This document shows positions 36,557 through 44,323 of a stretch of DNA of 64,000 nt, one piece after another (the first letter of the stretch is position 1; each line of letters begins with the position of its first letter). The position numbers were made by a program, and so were the translations under genes. The notes beneath the pieces are model-generated. The model saw nothing but the letters and a program-made list of their open reading frames with translations, was not told the origin of the DNA and ran no database searches. The DNA is from JAMHWF01 sp048500255 (GTDB taxonomy: Bacteria > Pseudomonadota > Gammaproteobacteria > Burkholderiales > Burkholderiaceae_C), in contig JASNYH010000004.1 of NCBI GenBank assembly GCA_048500255.1, positions 248,001 to 312,000 on the forward strand, in the 5' to 3' direction.

Positions 36557-38374
36557 ATGACTTCGAACAACCGGGCCGCCGACGCGGCAGATCCGGCACG
36601 CCGCGTGCGTGCTTTGCGCGGCCTGTTGCCCTTCCTGCGCCCCTATCGCGGCCGCATTGCGCTGGCCGTCGTCTTCCTCGTGGCGGCTGCGCTGACGACG
36701 CTCGTCTTCCCGCTCGCGCTCAAGTCGCTGATCGACGCCGGCTTCGTCGCCGCGGACCCGGGCGCGCGCGTGATGGCGCTGCGCGAGCACTTCGTCGCGC
36801 TGTTCGGCGTCGGCGCGGCGCTCGGCCTCTTCTCGGCGGCGCGCTTCTACATGGTGACGTGGATCGGCGAGCGCGTGACGGCCGACCTGCGCAACGCCGT
36901 CTATGCCCACGTCGTCGAGCAAAGCCCCGAGTTCTTCGAGCACACGCAGACCGGCGAGGTGCTGAGCCGCCTGACGACGGACACGACGCTGGTGCAGACC
37001 GTCGTCGGCTCGAGCCTGTCGCTGGGCCTGCGCAACAGCGTGATGGGCCTGGGCGCGCTGGCGATGCTCGTCGTCACCAACCCGCGCGTCATGACGCAGG
37101 TGCTCGGCATCCTGGTGCTCGTCGTGCTGCCGTCGCTCTACTTCGGGCGGCGCGTGCGCAAGCTGAGCCGCGCCAGCCAGGACCGCGTCGCCGACTCGAG
37201 CGCGATCGCAGCCGAGGTGCTCAACGCCATCCCCGTCGTGCAGGGCCACGTGCAGGAGCGGCGCGAGGCGACGCGCTTCGCCGACGCCACCGAGCAGGCC
37301 TTCGCGACGGCCCGCAAGCGCACGCGCGTGCGTGCGGCGCTCGTCGCCTTCATCATCACGGCCACCTTCGGCGCGCTGCTGTGGGGCCTGTACCAGGGCA
37401 CGCAGGCGGTGCTCGCCGGCGCGATCAGCGCCGGCCACCTCGGCCAGACCGTCGTCTTCGTCATTCTGCTGGTGGGCAGCGTCGCCGTGCTGTCGGAGGT
37501 CTATGGCGAGCTGCTGCGCGCTGCCGGCGCGACGGAGCGCCTGATGGAGTTGCTGGCGACGCGCTCGCCGGTGCGCGAGCCGGCGCAGCCGAAGGCGCTG
37601 CCCGCGGTGCGCGGCGGCTCGGCGGTGTCGCTCGGCGGCGTCACGTTCCACTATCCGTCGCGGCCGCAGACGGCGGCGCTGAGCGACGTGACGCTCGACG
37701 TCGCGCCGGGCGAGACGGTGGCGCTCGTCGGCCCGAGCGGCGCGGGCAAGACGACGGTGTTCCAGCTGCTGCTGCGCTTCTACGACGCGCAGGCCGGCCG
37801 CGTCGCGATCGACGGCGTCGACGTGCGCGACGCGGCCCTCGCCGACCTGCGCTCGCGCGTCGGCCTGGTGCCGCAGGACAGCGTGATCTTCTCGTCCAGC
37901 GCGGCCGACAACATCCGCTACGGCCGGCCCGACGCGAGCGAGGCCGAAGTCATCGCCGCAGCGAAGGCGGCGCATGCGCACGACTTCATCGTCGCGCTGC
38001 CGCAGGGCTATGGCACCTACCTCGGCGAGCGCGGCGTGCGGCTGTCGGGCGGCCAGCGCCAGCGCATCGCCATCGCGCGCGCGATGCTGCGCAACCCGCC
38101 GCTGCTGCTGCTCGACGAGGCGACAAGCGCGCTCGACGCCGAAAGCGAGCGGATGGTGCAGGCCGCGCTCGAGTCGGCGATGAAGGACCGCACCACGATC
38201 GTCATCGCGCACCGCCTCGCGACGGTGCAACGCGCCGACCGGATCGTCGTGATGGAAGCGGGGCGCATCGTCGACAGCGGCACGCATGCGGCGCTGTCGG
38301 CACGCGGCGGGCTGTACGCCCGCCTCGCGGCGATGCAGTTCGGGCTCAGTACATCAGGCGTCCCGCCGTCGTGA
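36557..38374 (+). CDS. MsbA-type ABC exporter (fused membrane and ATPase)
   Basis: A 605-aa half-transporter. The six-helix membrane domain spans about 18-330 (LRPYRGRIALAVVFLVAAAL, TFGALLWGLYQGTQAVLAG) and the ATPase domain about 360-595 with GPSGAGKTT, Q-loop LVPQDSVIFSSS, LSGGQRQRIAIARA, LLLLDEATSALDAESE and the H-loop VIAHRLATVQRAD. It works as a homodimer. Lipid, lipid A or drug export are all possible for this subfamily; the sequence does not decide. The last 29 nt overlap the convergent binding-protein gene. Confidence 0.88.
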   Translation: MTSNNRAADAADPARRVRALRGLLPFLRPYRGRIALAVVFLVAAALTTLVFPLALKSLIDAGFVAADPGARVMALREHFVALFGVGAALGLFSAARFYMVTWIGERVTADLRNAVYAHVVEQSPEFFEHTQTGEVLSRLTTDTTLVQTVVGSSLSLGLRNSVMGLGALAMLVVTNPRVMTQVLGILVLVVLPSLYFGRRVRKLSRASQDRVADSSAIAAEVLNAIPVVQGHVQERREATRFADATEQAFATARKRTRVRAALVAFIITATFGALLWGLYQGTQAVLAGAISAGHLGQTVVFVILLVGSVAVLSEVYGELLRAAGATERLMELLATRSPVREPAQPKALPAVRGGSAVSLGGVTFHYPSRPQTAALSDVTLDVAPGETVALVGPSGAGKTTVFQLLLRFYDAQAGRVAIDGVDVRDAALADLRSRVGLVPQDSVIFSSSAADNIRYGRPDASEAEVIAAAKAAHAHDFIVALPQGYGTYLGERGVRLSGGQRQRIAIARAMLRNPPLLLLDEATSALDAESERMVQAALESAMKDRTTIVIAHRLATVQRADRIVVMEAGRIVDSGTHAALSARGGLYARLAAMQFGLSTSGVPPS

Positions 38375-39491
38375 CGACACCGATGTCGACGAAGCTGCTG
38401 CCGGCGTTGCTCTTGGCGAAGTTGACGCGGAACCCGCCGAGATCGATCTCTCCCATCGTCTTCAGCGTCTTCGCGAGTTGCTCGGGCGTGGCCTGCGGGC
38501 TGCGCTTGAGCGCCTCGACGAGAACGCGTGCCGTGACGTAGCCCTCGAGGTGGAACGACGTGTAGCTCTTCGTTGCCACCTGCGGGAACGCCTCCTTCAT
38601 CGCCGCCTGGAAGTCGCGCTGCAGCTGCGTGTTGACGCCCACCGGGTTCGGGAAGGTCTGCGTGATGCCGACGCCCCGCGCAGCCTCTTCGCCCGCCACC
38701 TTCGATACCAGCGGCGAAGGCACGTAGGAGAACGTGAACATCTGCTGCGACACGCCGGCCTTGCGCAGCTGCGCGATCGCGTCGACGGAGAAGCGCGGCG
38801 AGCCCAGGACGAGCACGCTCTGCGTGTCCGACTGTGCGATCTGTTGTGCCGTCTTGGCGATCGGCTCGGGCGCGCGCGCGGAGCCCAGTGCGCTCATCTC
38901 GATCTGGCCGACCCGCTTGACCGCCTCCTTGGCCATCGCCACCGCCGACTCTCCCATCGGAATCGTCTCGTACATCACGAACAGCTTCGTGATGCCCAGC
39001 ATGCGCGCGTGCTGCACCATCTTGTCGACCTGCTGGCGGTCGCCCGCGCGCAGATGGAACAGGCGCGGATGGCCCGGATTGCGGAAGCTCTCGGCACCCG
39101 GCACGGCATTGAGGATGACGACATCGTGCTGGTCGAGCAGCTTGTCATCGAACATGCGCTTGAGCGCCTCGGATCCGAGCGGCGTGAGCAGCGCGACCGG
39201 CTTGCGCTGCATTGCCTCGTTGAAGCGCTTGACGAAGCCGGCGCCGGTGTAGGCGTCGTCGAGCTCGAACAGCGAGATCTTGCGGCCGTTGACGCCGCCG
39301 CGCGCATTGACCTGCGCGAAATGCGCCTTCAGGCCTTGATTGAGCTGCGGCACATCGGGCACCGGGAGCACCGTCCACGGTCCGATCTGGCCGACCACGA
39401 TGTCGTCGGCGGCGACCGCCGGCGCGGCGAGCGCCGTTGCGGCCAGTGCCATGCCGGCCAACAGCCGGCGCCGGGTTGCGTCGAGCAGCAT
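38346..39491 (-). CDS. Periplasmic ligand-binding protein, branched-chain amino acid/aromatic type
   Basis: A 381-aa type I periplasmic binding protein with a twin-arginine-like signal (RRRLLAGMALAATALAAPAVA). The core reads DDIVVGQIGPWTVLP, INARGGVNGRKI-like (VNARGGVNGRKISLFELDDAY), PVALLTPLGSEALKRMF and a C-terminal EGYVTARVLVEALKRSPQ. Members feed high-affinity ABC transporters for amino acids, urea or aromatic acids; no LivFGHM genes are nearby, so it is an orphan. Its stop lies 29 nt inside the 3' end of the convergent exporter gene. Confidence 0.86.
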   Translation of the reverse strand: MLLDATRRRLLAGMALAATALAAPAVAADDIVVGQIGPWTVLPVPDVPQLNQGLKAHFAQVNARGGVNGRKISLFELDDAYTGAGFVKRFNEAMQRKPVALLTPLGSEALKRMFDDKLLDQHDVVILNAVPGAESFRNPGHPRLFHLRAGDRQQVDKMVQHARMLGITKLFVMYETIPMGESAVAMAKEAVKRVGQIEMSALGSARAPEPIAKTAQQIAQSDTQSVLVLGSPRFSVDAIAQLRKAGVSQQMFTFSYVPSPLVSKVAGEEAARGVGITQTFPNPVGVNTQLQRDFQAAMKEAFPQVATKSYTSFHLEGYVTARVLVEALKRSPQATPEQLAKTLKTMGEIDLGGFRVNFAKSNAGSSFVDIGVVTTAGRLMY

Positions 39492-39801
39492 TGCGACTCT
39501 CCCTCATTCGCTGAAGCGGGGACCACGCGCGGCGACGCGCCGCCGTGGGGCCGTACGACTCGAAGCGATGATCGCCGAACCGAGAGGCCGCGCAGGGCCT
39601 TGCGCCAGCGTCGATCGGGGCCGGCGTGAAGTACTGCCGTCGGCATTGCCACGGAATGCCGACTTCGCTTCCCGCGCCGGTGCGCGGCGCCGCCGATCCC
39701 GCGCCACGCGCGTCGGTCATCGCCGACGCGCCGCCGTGCGTTTATCCGACAGACGCGGCGCGCTGCGCGTCGCGATACTCGCTGGCCGAAGGAGTCCGCC
39801 G
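39492..39801. other. Divergent intergenic region, no gene seen
   Basis: This 310-nt gap lies between the binding-protein gene (-) and the OmpA lipoprotein gene (+) and should hold both promoters. CTCCCTC near 39500 reads as a GGGAG ribosome site for the minus gene, and AAGGAG at 39789-39794 serves the plus gene. I see no RNA gene or clear operator in it. Confidence 0.6.
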
Positions 39802-40452
39802 ATGAACGTCACCCGACCCGCCACGATCGCCCTGTTGTGTGCCGCGCTGGCACTTGCCGGCTGCGAGAGCATGAGCGAGCGCCAGAAGGGCACGGCCACC
39901 GGCGCCGCCGTCGGCGCGGCGGCCGGCGCCGTCATCGGCGGCGCAACGGGCGGACGCGCCGGCACGGGTGCGGTGGTCGGCGGCGCGCTCGGCGCCATCG
40001 CCGGCAACCTGTGGAGCAAGCGCATGGAGGACAAGAAGCGCGCGATGGAGCAGGCGACGCAGGGCACCGGCATCGACGTCGCGCGCACGCCGAACAATGA
40101 GCTGAAGGTCGACGTGCCGGCCGACTTCTCCTTCGACGTCGGCCGCTCGGCGATCAAGCCCAGCATGCGGCCCGTGCTCGACCAGTTCGCGCAGGGCCTG
40201 GACCCCAACATGCGCGTGCGCGTGGTCGGCCACACCGATTCGACCGGCAGCGACGCGATCAACAATCCGCTGTCGCTCGACCGCGCGCACAGCGTGCGCG
40301 ACTATCTGGTCGGCCGCGGCGTCGCCGCGCCGCGCATCGAGACCGCCGGCCGCGGCTCGGCCGAGCCGGTGGCCGACAACGCGAGCGACGCCGGCCGCGC
40401 GCGCAACCGCCGCGTCGAGATCTTCCTGCGCGAGCCCGAGGCCAAGGGCTGA
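39802..40452 (+). CDS. OmpA-family lipoprotein
   Basis: A 216-aa outer-membrane lipoprotein: lipobox LALAGCES at about residue 20, then a glycine-zipper region (GAAVGAAAGAVIGGATGG, GAVVGGALGAIAGN) that may insert in the membrane, and a C-terminal OmpA domain. That domain has ADFSFDVGRSAIKPSMRPVLD, VVGHTDSTGSDAINNPLSLDRA in outline and ARNRRVEIFL, the peptidoglycan (diaminopimelate) binding surface. It resembles the YiaD/Pal-type anchors linking outer membrane and wall. AAGGAG lies 8 nt before ATG 39802. Confidence 0.9.
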   Translation: MNVTRPATIALLCAALALAGCESMSERQKGTATGAAVGAAAGAVIGGATGGRAGTGAVVGGALGAIAGNLWSKRMEDKKRAMEQATQGTGIDVARTPNNELKVDVPADFSFDVGRSAIKPSMRPVLDQFAQGLDPNMRVRVVGHTDSTGSDAINNPLSLDRAHSVRDYLVGRGVAAPRIETAGRGSAEPVADNASDAGRARNRRVEIFLREPEAKG

Positions 40453-40475
40453 CCTCGACGCCGGTCGGCCGTCCG

Positions 40476-40481
40476 TAGAAT
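40476..40481 (+). promoter_or_regulatory. Candidate -10 element for a leaderless thyA transcript
   Basis: TAGAAT, 5 of 6 matches to TATAAT, with 6 nt to ATG 40488 and no Shine-Dalgarno sequence in between. Confidence 0.5.
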
Positions 40482-40487
40482 GCGCGG

Positions 40488-41297
40488 ATGAGCCGCCCCG
40501 TCCGCAGCCAGTACGAAGACTTCGTACGCCATGTCTACACGCAGGGCGTGGCCAAGGCCGACCGCACCGGCACTGGCACGCGCAGCGTGTTCGGCCACCA
40601 GATGCGCTTCGACCTGAACGAGGGCTTCCCGCTCGTCACGACGAAGAAGGTCCACCTCAAGTCGATCATCCTCGAGCTGCTCTGGTTCCTGCGCGGCGAC
40701 TCGAACGTCAAGTGGCTGCAGGAGCGCGGCTGCACGATCTGGGACGAATGGGCGCGCGACGACGGCGACCTCGGGCCCGTCTACGGCGTGCAGTGGCGTT
40801 CGTGGCCGACGCCCGACGGCGGGCACATCGATCAGATCGCCGAGGTGGTGAAGCAGCTCAGGACCAACCCCGACTCGCGGCGCATCATCGTCAGCGCATG
40901 GAACGTCGCGGAGCTGCCGAAGATGGCGCTGCTGCCGTGCCACGCCTTCTTCCAGTTCTACGTGGCCGAGGGGCGGCTGTCCTGCCAGCTCTACCAGCGC
41001 AGCGCCGATATCTTCCTCGGCGTGCCGTTCAACATCGCGAGCTATGCGCTCTTGACGCACATGCTGGCGCAGCAGTGCGACCTCGGCGTCGGCGACTTCA
41101 TCTGGACCGGCGGCGACTGCCACATCTACGACAACCACGTCGAGCAGGTCGAAACGCAGCTCGCGCGCACGCCCTACCCCTATCCGGTGCTGAACATCCG
41201 ACGTCGCCCGCCATCGATCTTCGACTACGAGTACGAGGATTTCGAGATGCTCGAGTACCAGTGCCACCCGGCGATCAAGGCGCCGGTGGCCGTCTGA
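40488..41297 (+). CDS. thyA: Thymidylate synthase
   Basis: A 269-aa enzyme methylating dUMP to dTMP with 5,10-methylenetetrahydrofolate. Conserved segments: [19 protein letters not shown], the catalytic Cys in [38 protein letters not shown] in outline, [13 protein letters not shown] and the C-terminal [10 protein letters not shown]. Full length compared with 264-aa E. coli ThyA. It regenerates dihydrofolate, which the product of folA, 16 nt downstream, reduces. Confidence 0.97.
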   Translation: MSRPVRSQYEDFVRHVYTQGVAKADRTGTGTRSVFGHQMRFDLNEGFPLVTTKKVHLKSIILELLWFLRGDSNVKWLQERGCTIWDEWARDDGDLGPVYGVQWRSWPTPDGGHIDQIAEVVKQLRTNPDSRRIIVSAWNVAELPKMALLPCHAFFQFYVAEGRLSCQLYQRSADIFLGVPFNIASYALLTHMLAQQCDLGVGDFIWTGGDCHIYDNHVEQVETQLARTPYPYPVLNIRRRPPSIFDYEYEDFEMLEYQCHPAIKAPVAV

Positions 41298-41313
41298 GCG
41301 AGGTCGCAGCGGC

Positions 41314-41805
41314 GTGAAACTCGTCCTCGTCGCCGCCGTGGCGCGCGATGGCGCGATCGGCCGCGGCAATGCGCTGCTGTGGCAGGAGCCCGCCGACCAG
41401 AAGCACTTTCGCGCCGTCACGATGGGCGCGCCCGTCGTGATGGGCCGCAGGACCTGGGACTCGCTGCCGGCGCGCTTTCGCCCGCTGCCCGGGCGGCGCA
41501 ACATCGTCGTGACGCGCAACGCCGGGTGGCGCGCCGACGGCGCCGAGGCCGCGGCCTCGCTCGACGCCGCACTGGCGCTGGCCGCCGATGCCGAGCGCGT
41601 CAGCGTGATCGGCGGCGGCGAGCTCTACGCGCTGGCGCTGCCACGTGCCGACGAACTGGTGCTCACCGAGATCGACGCCGACTTCCCCGACGCCGACACG
41701 CACTTCCCGCGGTACCGCGACGCCTTCGTCGAGACGTCGCGCGACACGCACACGACGGCCGACGGCGTGCGTTACGCCTTCGTCAGATACCGCCGTCGCG
41801 GCTGA
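41314..41805 (+). CDS. folA: Dihydrofolate reductase
   Basis: A 163-aa NADPH-dependent reductase starting at GTG 41314. Motifs: LVAAVARDGAIGRGNALLW (Met20-loop region), the folate-binding acidic residue in QEPADQKHF, VVMGRRTWDSLP, PLPGRRNIVVTRN and VIGGGELYALALPRADELVLTEID in outline. The thyA-folA pair forms a folate operon. Its last 23 nt overlap the convergent PAS gene. Confidence 0.95.
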   Translation: MKLVLVAAVARDGAIGRGNALLWQEPADQKHFRAVTMGAPVVMGRRTWDSLPARFRPLPGRRNIVVTRNAGWRADGAEAAASLDAALALAADAERVSVIGGGELYALALPRADELVLTEIDADFPDADTHFPRYRDAFVETSRDTHTTADGVRYAFVRYRRRG

Positions 41806-42268
41806 TCTCCGCCGCGCCCTCTCCTCGCGCGCCCCCCGGCGGCGCCGGCACCGACGCCGACGGGGAGGCCGCAGCACGGCTGGCGAGATGGCGCTCGGTG
41901 CCATCGCGCCCGACGGCCAGCGCGCCGATCGCTGTGCCGTCCGAATCGGTGACGACGGCGAAGCTCAGCTCCACGTACAGCCGCCGCCCGTCCTTGTGCA
42001 GCGCACGCGTCGTGCGCACCGCGCTGCCGCCGCGCGTGCGGCCGGCCGCCAGCGCGCGATCGTAGGCCGCCCAGTGCGCGCGGCGCAGGTGCTCCGGGAT
42101 GATGACGTCGAGGCTGCGGCCGATCACCTCCCCGGCGTCGAAGCCGTACAGCGCCTGCGCGCCCGCGTTCCACACGCGGATCGTGCCGTCGCGCCCGGCG
42201 AAGACGACGGCCTCGGGCATCTGCTCGACGATCGCCTCGTACGGCGCGAGATCGTGCTGCAGCGTCAC
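41783..42268 (-). CDS. PAS-domain sensor protein
   Basis: A 161-aa protein that is essentially one PAS domain: VEQMPEAVVFAGRDGTIRVWNAGAQALYGFDAGEVIGRSLDVIIP in outline, then a PAC-like stretch HKDGRRLYVELSFAVVTDSDGTAIGALAVGRDGTERH. The start GTG 42268 gives TLQHDLAPYEAIV; longer frames upstream are not convincing. There is no kinase, GGDEF or DNA-binding output, so it must act through a partner or bind a small ligand. A near-perfect palindrome lies 32 nt upstream. Confidence 0.8.
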   Translation of the reverse strand: MTLQHDLAPYEAIVEQMPEAVVFAGRDGTIRVWNAGAQALYGFDAGEVIGRSLDVIIPEHLRRAHWAAYDRALAAGRTRGGSAVRTTRALHKDGRRLYVELSFAVVTDSDGTAIGALAVGRDGTERHLASRAAASPSASVPAPPGGARGEGAAEISRDGGI

Positions 42269-42299
42269 GCGATGCCCCCATGCAATCCTCGACTGCGAT

Positions 42300-42326
42300 G
42301 AGGTATAGCACGGCGTGTTACACCTC
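42300..42326. promoter_or_regulatory. Imperfect 12-bp palindrome between divergent genes
   Basis: GAGGTATAGCAC and GTGTTACACCTC form 12-bp arms with two mismatches around a 3-nt centre (GGC). It is midway between the PAS gene (-) and the phosphoesterase gene (+), a natural operator position. The embedded TATAGC could also serve as a -10 element. No cognate regulator is identified. Confidence 0.5.
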
Positions 42327-42362
42327 GATGCGTCCAGGGACGATCGAAGAGACGACGCGCCG

Positions 42363-43193
42363 ATGAAGCTCCACATCCTGTCCGACCTGCACCTGAGCCT
42401 CGGCGCGCTGGAGCCGCCGCGATGCGACGACGCCGAGGTCGTCGTTCTCGCAGGCGACATCGCTCGCCCGCGCGAAGCCGTGGCCTGGGCGACGCGCTTC
42501 GACAAGCCGGTGCTCTACGTGCCGGGCAACCACGAGTTCTACGGCGCCGGCCTCGACGCCACCGCCGCCGAGCTCACACGCCTGTGCGCCGGCACGCAGG
42601 TGCGACTGCTCGACGACGCCGAGGTCGTGATCGAAGGCGTGCGCTTCCTCGGCAGTACGCTGTGGACCGATTTCGAGCTCTACGCCGACGCAGCCACGAA
42701 GGCCGCCGCGCTGGCGCAGGCGCAGCAGTCGATGCGCGACTTCAGCCGCATCCGCCGGCGCGAGGGCGACGACGCGGTGCTCACGCCCGTCGACGCGGCG
42801 GCGCTGTTCCGGCGCCATGCCGCCTGGCTCGCCGCGCGCCTGGCCGAGCCGCACGACGGGCCGACGGTCGTGATCACGCACCACGCGCCGTCGCCGCGCA
42901 GCATCCATCCGCGTTTCGCCGACTCGCTGCTCAACCCCTGCTTCGTCTCCGACGCCGAGCACTTGCTCGACGGCGGGCGCGTGCAGTTGTGGATCCACGG
43001 GCACACGCACGACAGCTTCGACTACCGACTGCGTGGCACGCGCGTCGTCTGCAATCCGCGCGGCTACGTCATGGGCGGCGCGAACGAGAACGCGCGGTTC
43101 GATCCGCGCTTCACCGTCGACCTCGATGTCGAGGCGGCAGCGCACGCCGCCGGCGGGCCGCCTGGCCGCGGCGCCGTGGAGGCCCGACGATGA
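42363..43193 (+). CDS. Metallophosphoesterase
   Basis: A 276-aa calcineurin-like phosphoesterase with the metal-site series HILSDLHLS, VVLAGDIARP, VPGNHEFYG, VITHHAPSP and WIHGHTHDSFDY. These give a complete two-metal centre, so it is probably active. It starts at ATG 42363; an upstream in-frame ATG (42315) would overlap the palindrome. Substrate unknown, with nucleotides or phosphodiesters likely by family. The stop overlaps the next ATG in ATGA. Confidence 0.88.
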   Translation: MKLHILSDLHLSLGALEPPRCDDAEVVVLAGDIARPREAVAWATRFDKPVLYVPGNHEFYGAGLDATAAELTRLCAGTQVRLLDDAEVVIEGVRFLGSTLWTDFELYADAATKAAALAQAQQSMRDFSRIRRREGDDAVLTPVDAAALFRRHAAWLAARLAEPHDGPTVVITHHAPSPRSIHPRFADSLLNPCFVSDAEHLLDGGRVQLWIHGHTHDSFDYRLRGTRVVCNPRGYVMGGANENARFDPRFTVDLDVEAAAHAAGGPPGRGAVEARR

Positions 43194-43756
43194 CGATCGC
43201 CCGCCTCGACGTCGCGCCCGAGATCCGCGCCCGCGCCTGGCTCAACGCGCCGCAGCCGCCGACGCTTGCCGCGCTGCGCGGGCGCGTCGTGGTGCTGCAT
43301 GCCTTCCAGATGCTGTGCCCAGGCTGCGTCTCGCACGGCATCCCGCAGGCCGTCGCGATCCGGCGCAGCTTCGCGCCGGACGAGGTCTGCGTCATCGGGT
43401 TGCACAGCGTGTTCGAGCACCACGACGTGATGGGCGAAGCCGCGCTGCGCGCCTTCGTGCACGAGTACCGGCTGACGTTCCCGATCGCCGTCGACGAGCC
43501 CGCGCCAGACGGGCCCGTCCCGCTGACGATGCAGGCTTATGCGCTGCAGGGCACGCCGAGCCTCGTGCTGATCGACCGCGCGGGGCGCGTGCGGCTGAAC
43601 CACTTCGGTCGCATCGACGACCTGCAACTCGGCGCGCTGATCGGCCGCCTGCTCGCCGAGGCTCCGCCGGTCGCCCGCGGCATCCCGAGCGAGGCCGGCG
43701 CGCCGCCCGCACCGCACGCCGGCGAATGCGACGAGCGCGGCTGTCGGTCCGTATAG
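43190..43756 (+). CDS. Thioredoxin-fold redoxin (TlpA/AhpC-like)
   Basis: A 188-aa redoxin with the dithiol motif in HAFQMLCPGCVSHGIP (CPGC), a HSVFEHHDVMG segment and the cis-Pro loop LQGTPSLVLIDRAGRVRLNHFG. No signal peptide, so cytoplasmic. The C-terminal GECDERGCRSV adds a second Cys pair. The partner disulphide reductase or target is unknown. Translation is likely coupled to the phosphoesterase by the 4-nt overlap. Confidence 0.83.
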   Translation: MTIARLDVAPEIRARAWLNAPQPPTLAALRGRVVVLHAFQMLCPGCVSHGIPQAVAIRRSFAPDEVCVIGLHSVFEHHDVMGEAALRAFVHEYRLTFPIAVDEPAPDGPVPLTMQAYALQGTPSLVLIDRAGRVRLNHFGRIDDLQLGALIGRLLAEAPPVARGIPSEAGAPPAPHAGECDERGCRSV

Positions 43757-43834
43757 AGCAGCCGCCGTCGGCCCGTACGGACGCAGCCGGGGCGGCGGCC
43801 CGCACCGTCCCCGCATCCACGCAGCGTTCGTGCC

Positions 43835-44281
43835 TCAGTGCGCCTTGGGCGCCGCGGCCAGCGGCGTGAAGCGCGCCTGCTGCGCCGCCTGCCCGGGCAG
43901 CGCGATCGACACGACGGCCTTCATGTCGCGCGTCGACGCATAGGCGCCGCTGCCCTTCATGCGGTTGTCGCCGTCGGGCTGCAGCGCGATCGTCGCCTTC
44001 TTGCCGCCGGCGAGGATCGTCACGCTGCCCGTCGCACCGGCCGTCGAGACCTTGGCCGACGCATGGTCGGTGACGTAGACGACGACGGGCGCTGCGGGCG
44101 AGGCCTTCGCGCCGGCCGGCGCGACGACGAGCTCGTAGTGCCAGGCGCCGGCCATGCGCACCTGGCCGCCGTTGGCCGACGGCGTCGCGTCGAGCGTCGC
44201 GTCGTCGTGCGCGGGCGCCGCGAACGACGACAGCAGCGAGGCGGCAGCCACGGCGGCGATGGCGAGAGGGCGGTACTTCAT
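43835..44281 (-). CDS. Periplasmic protein of the metal-efflux operon
   Basis: A 148-aa exported protein starting at ATG 44281 (MKYRPLAIAAVAAASLLSSFAA signal). The mature protein has an acidic/His start (HDDATLDATPS) and beta-rich segments WHYELVVAP, VVVYVTDHASAKVSTAGATG and MKAVVSIALPGQAAQQARFTPL in outline. I do not recognise a named family. It is the last gene of the efflux operon, 42 nt after the RND pump, and may bind or carry the metal in the periplasm, which is inference. Confidence 0.72.
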   Translation of the reverse strand: MKYRPLAIAAVAAASLLSSFAAPAHDDATLDATPSANGGQVRMAGAWHYELVVAPAGAKASPAAPVVVYVTDHASAKVSTAGATGSVTILAGGKKATIALQPDGDNRMKGSGAYASTRDMKAVVSIALPGQAAQQARFTPLAAAPKAH

Positions 44282-44323
44282 CGGTTCACTCCTTCGGATT
44301 GCGGACAACAACGGGTCGGGGAT

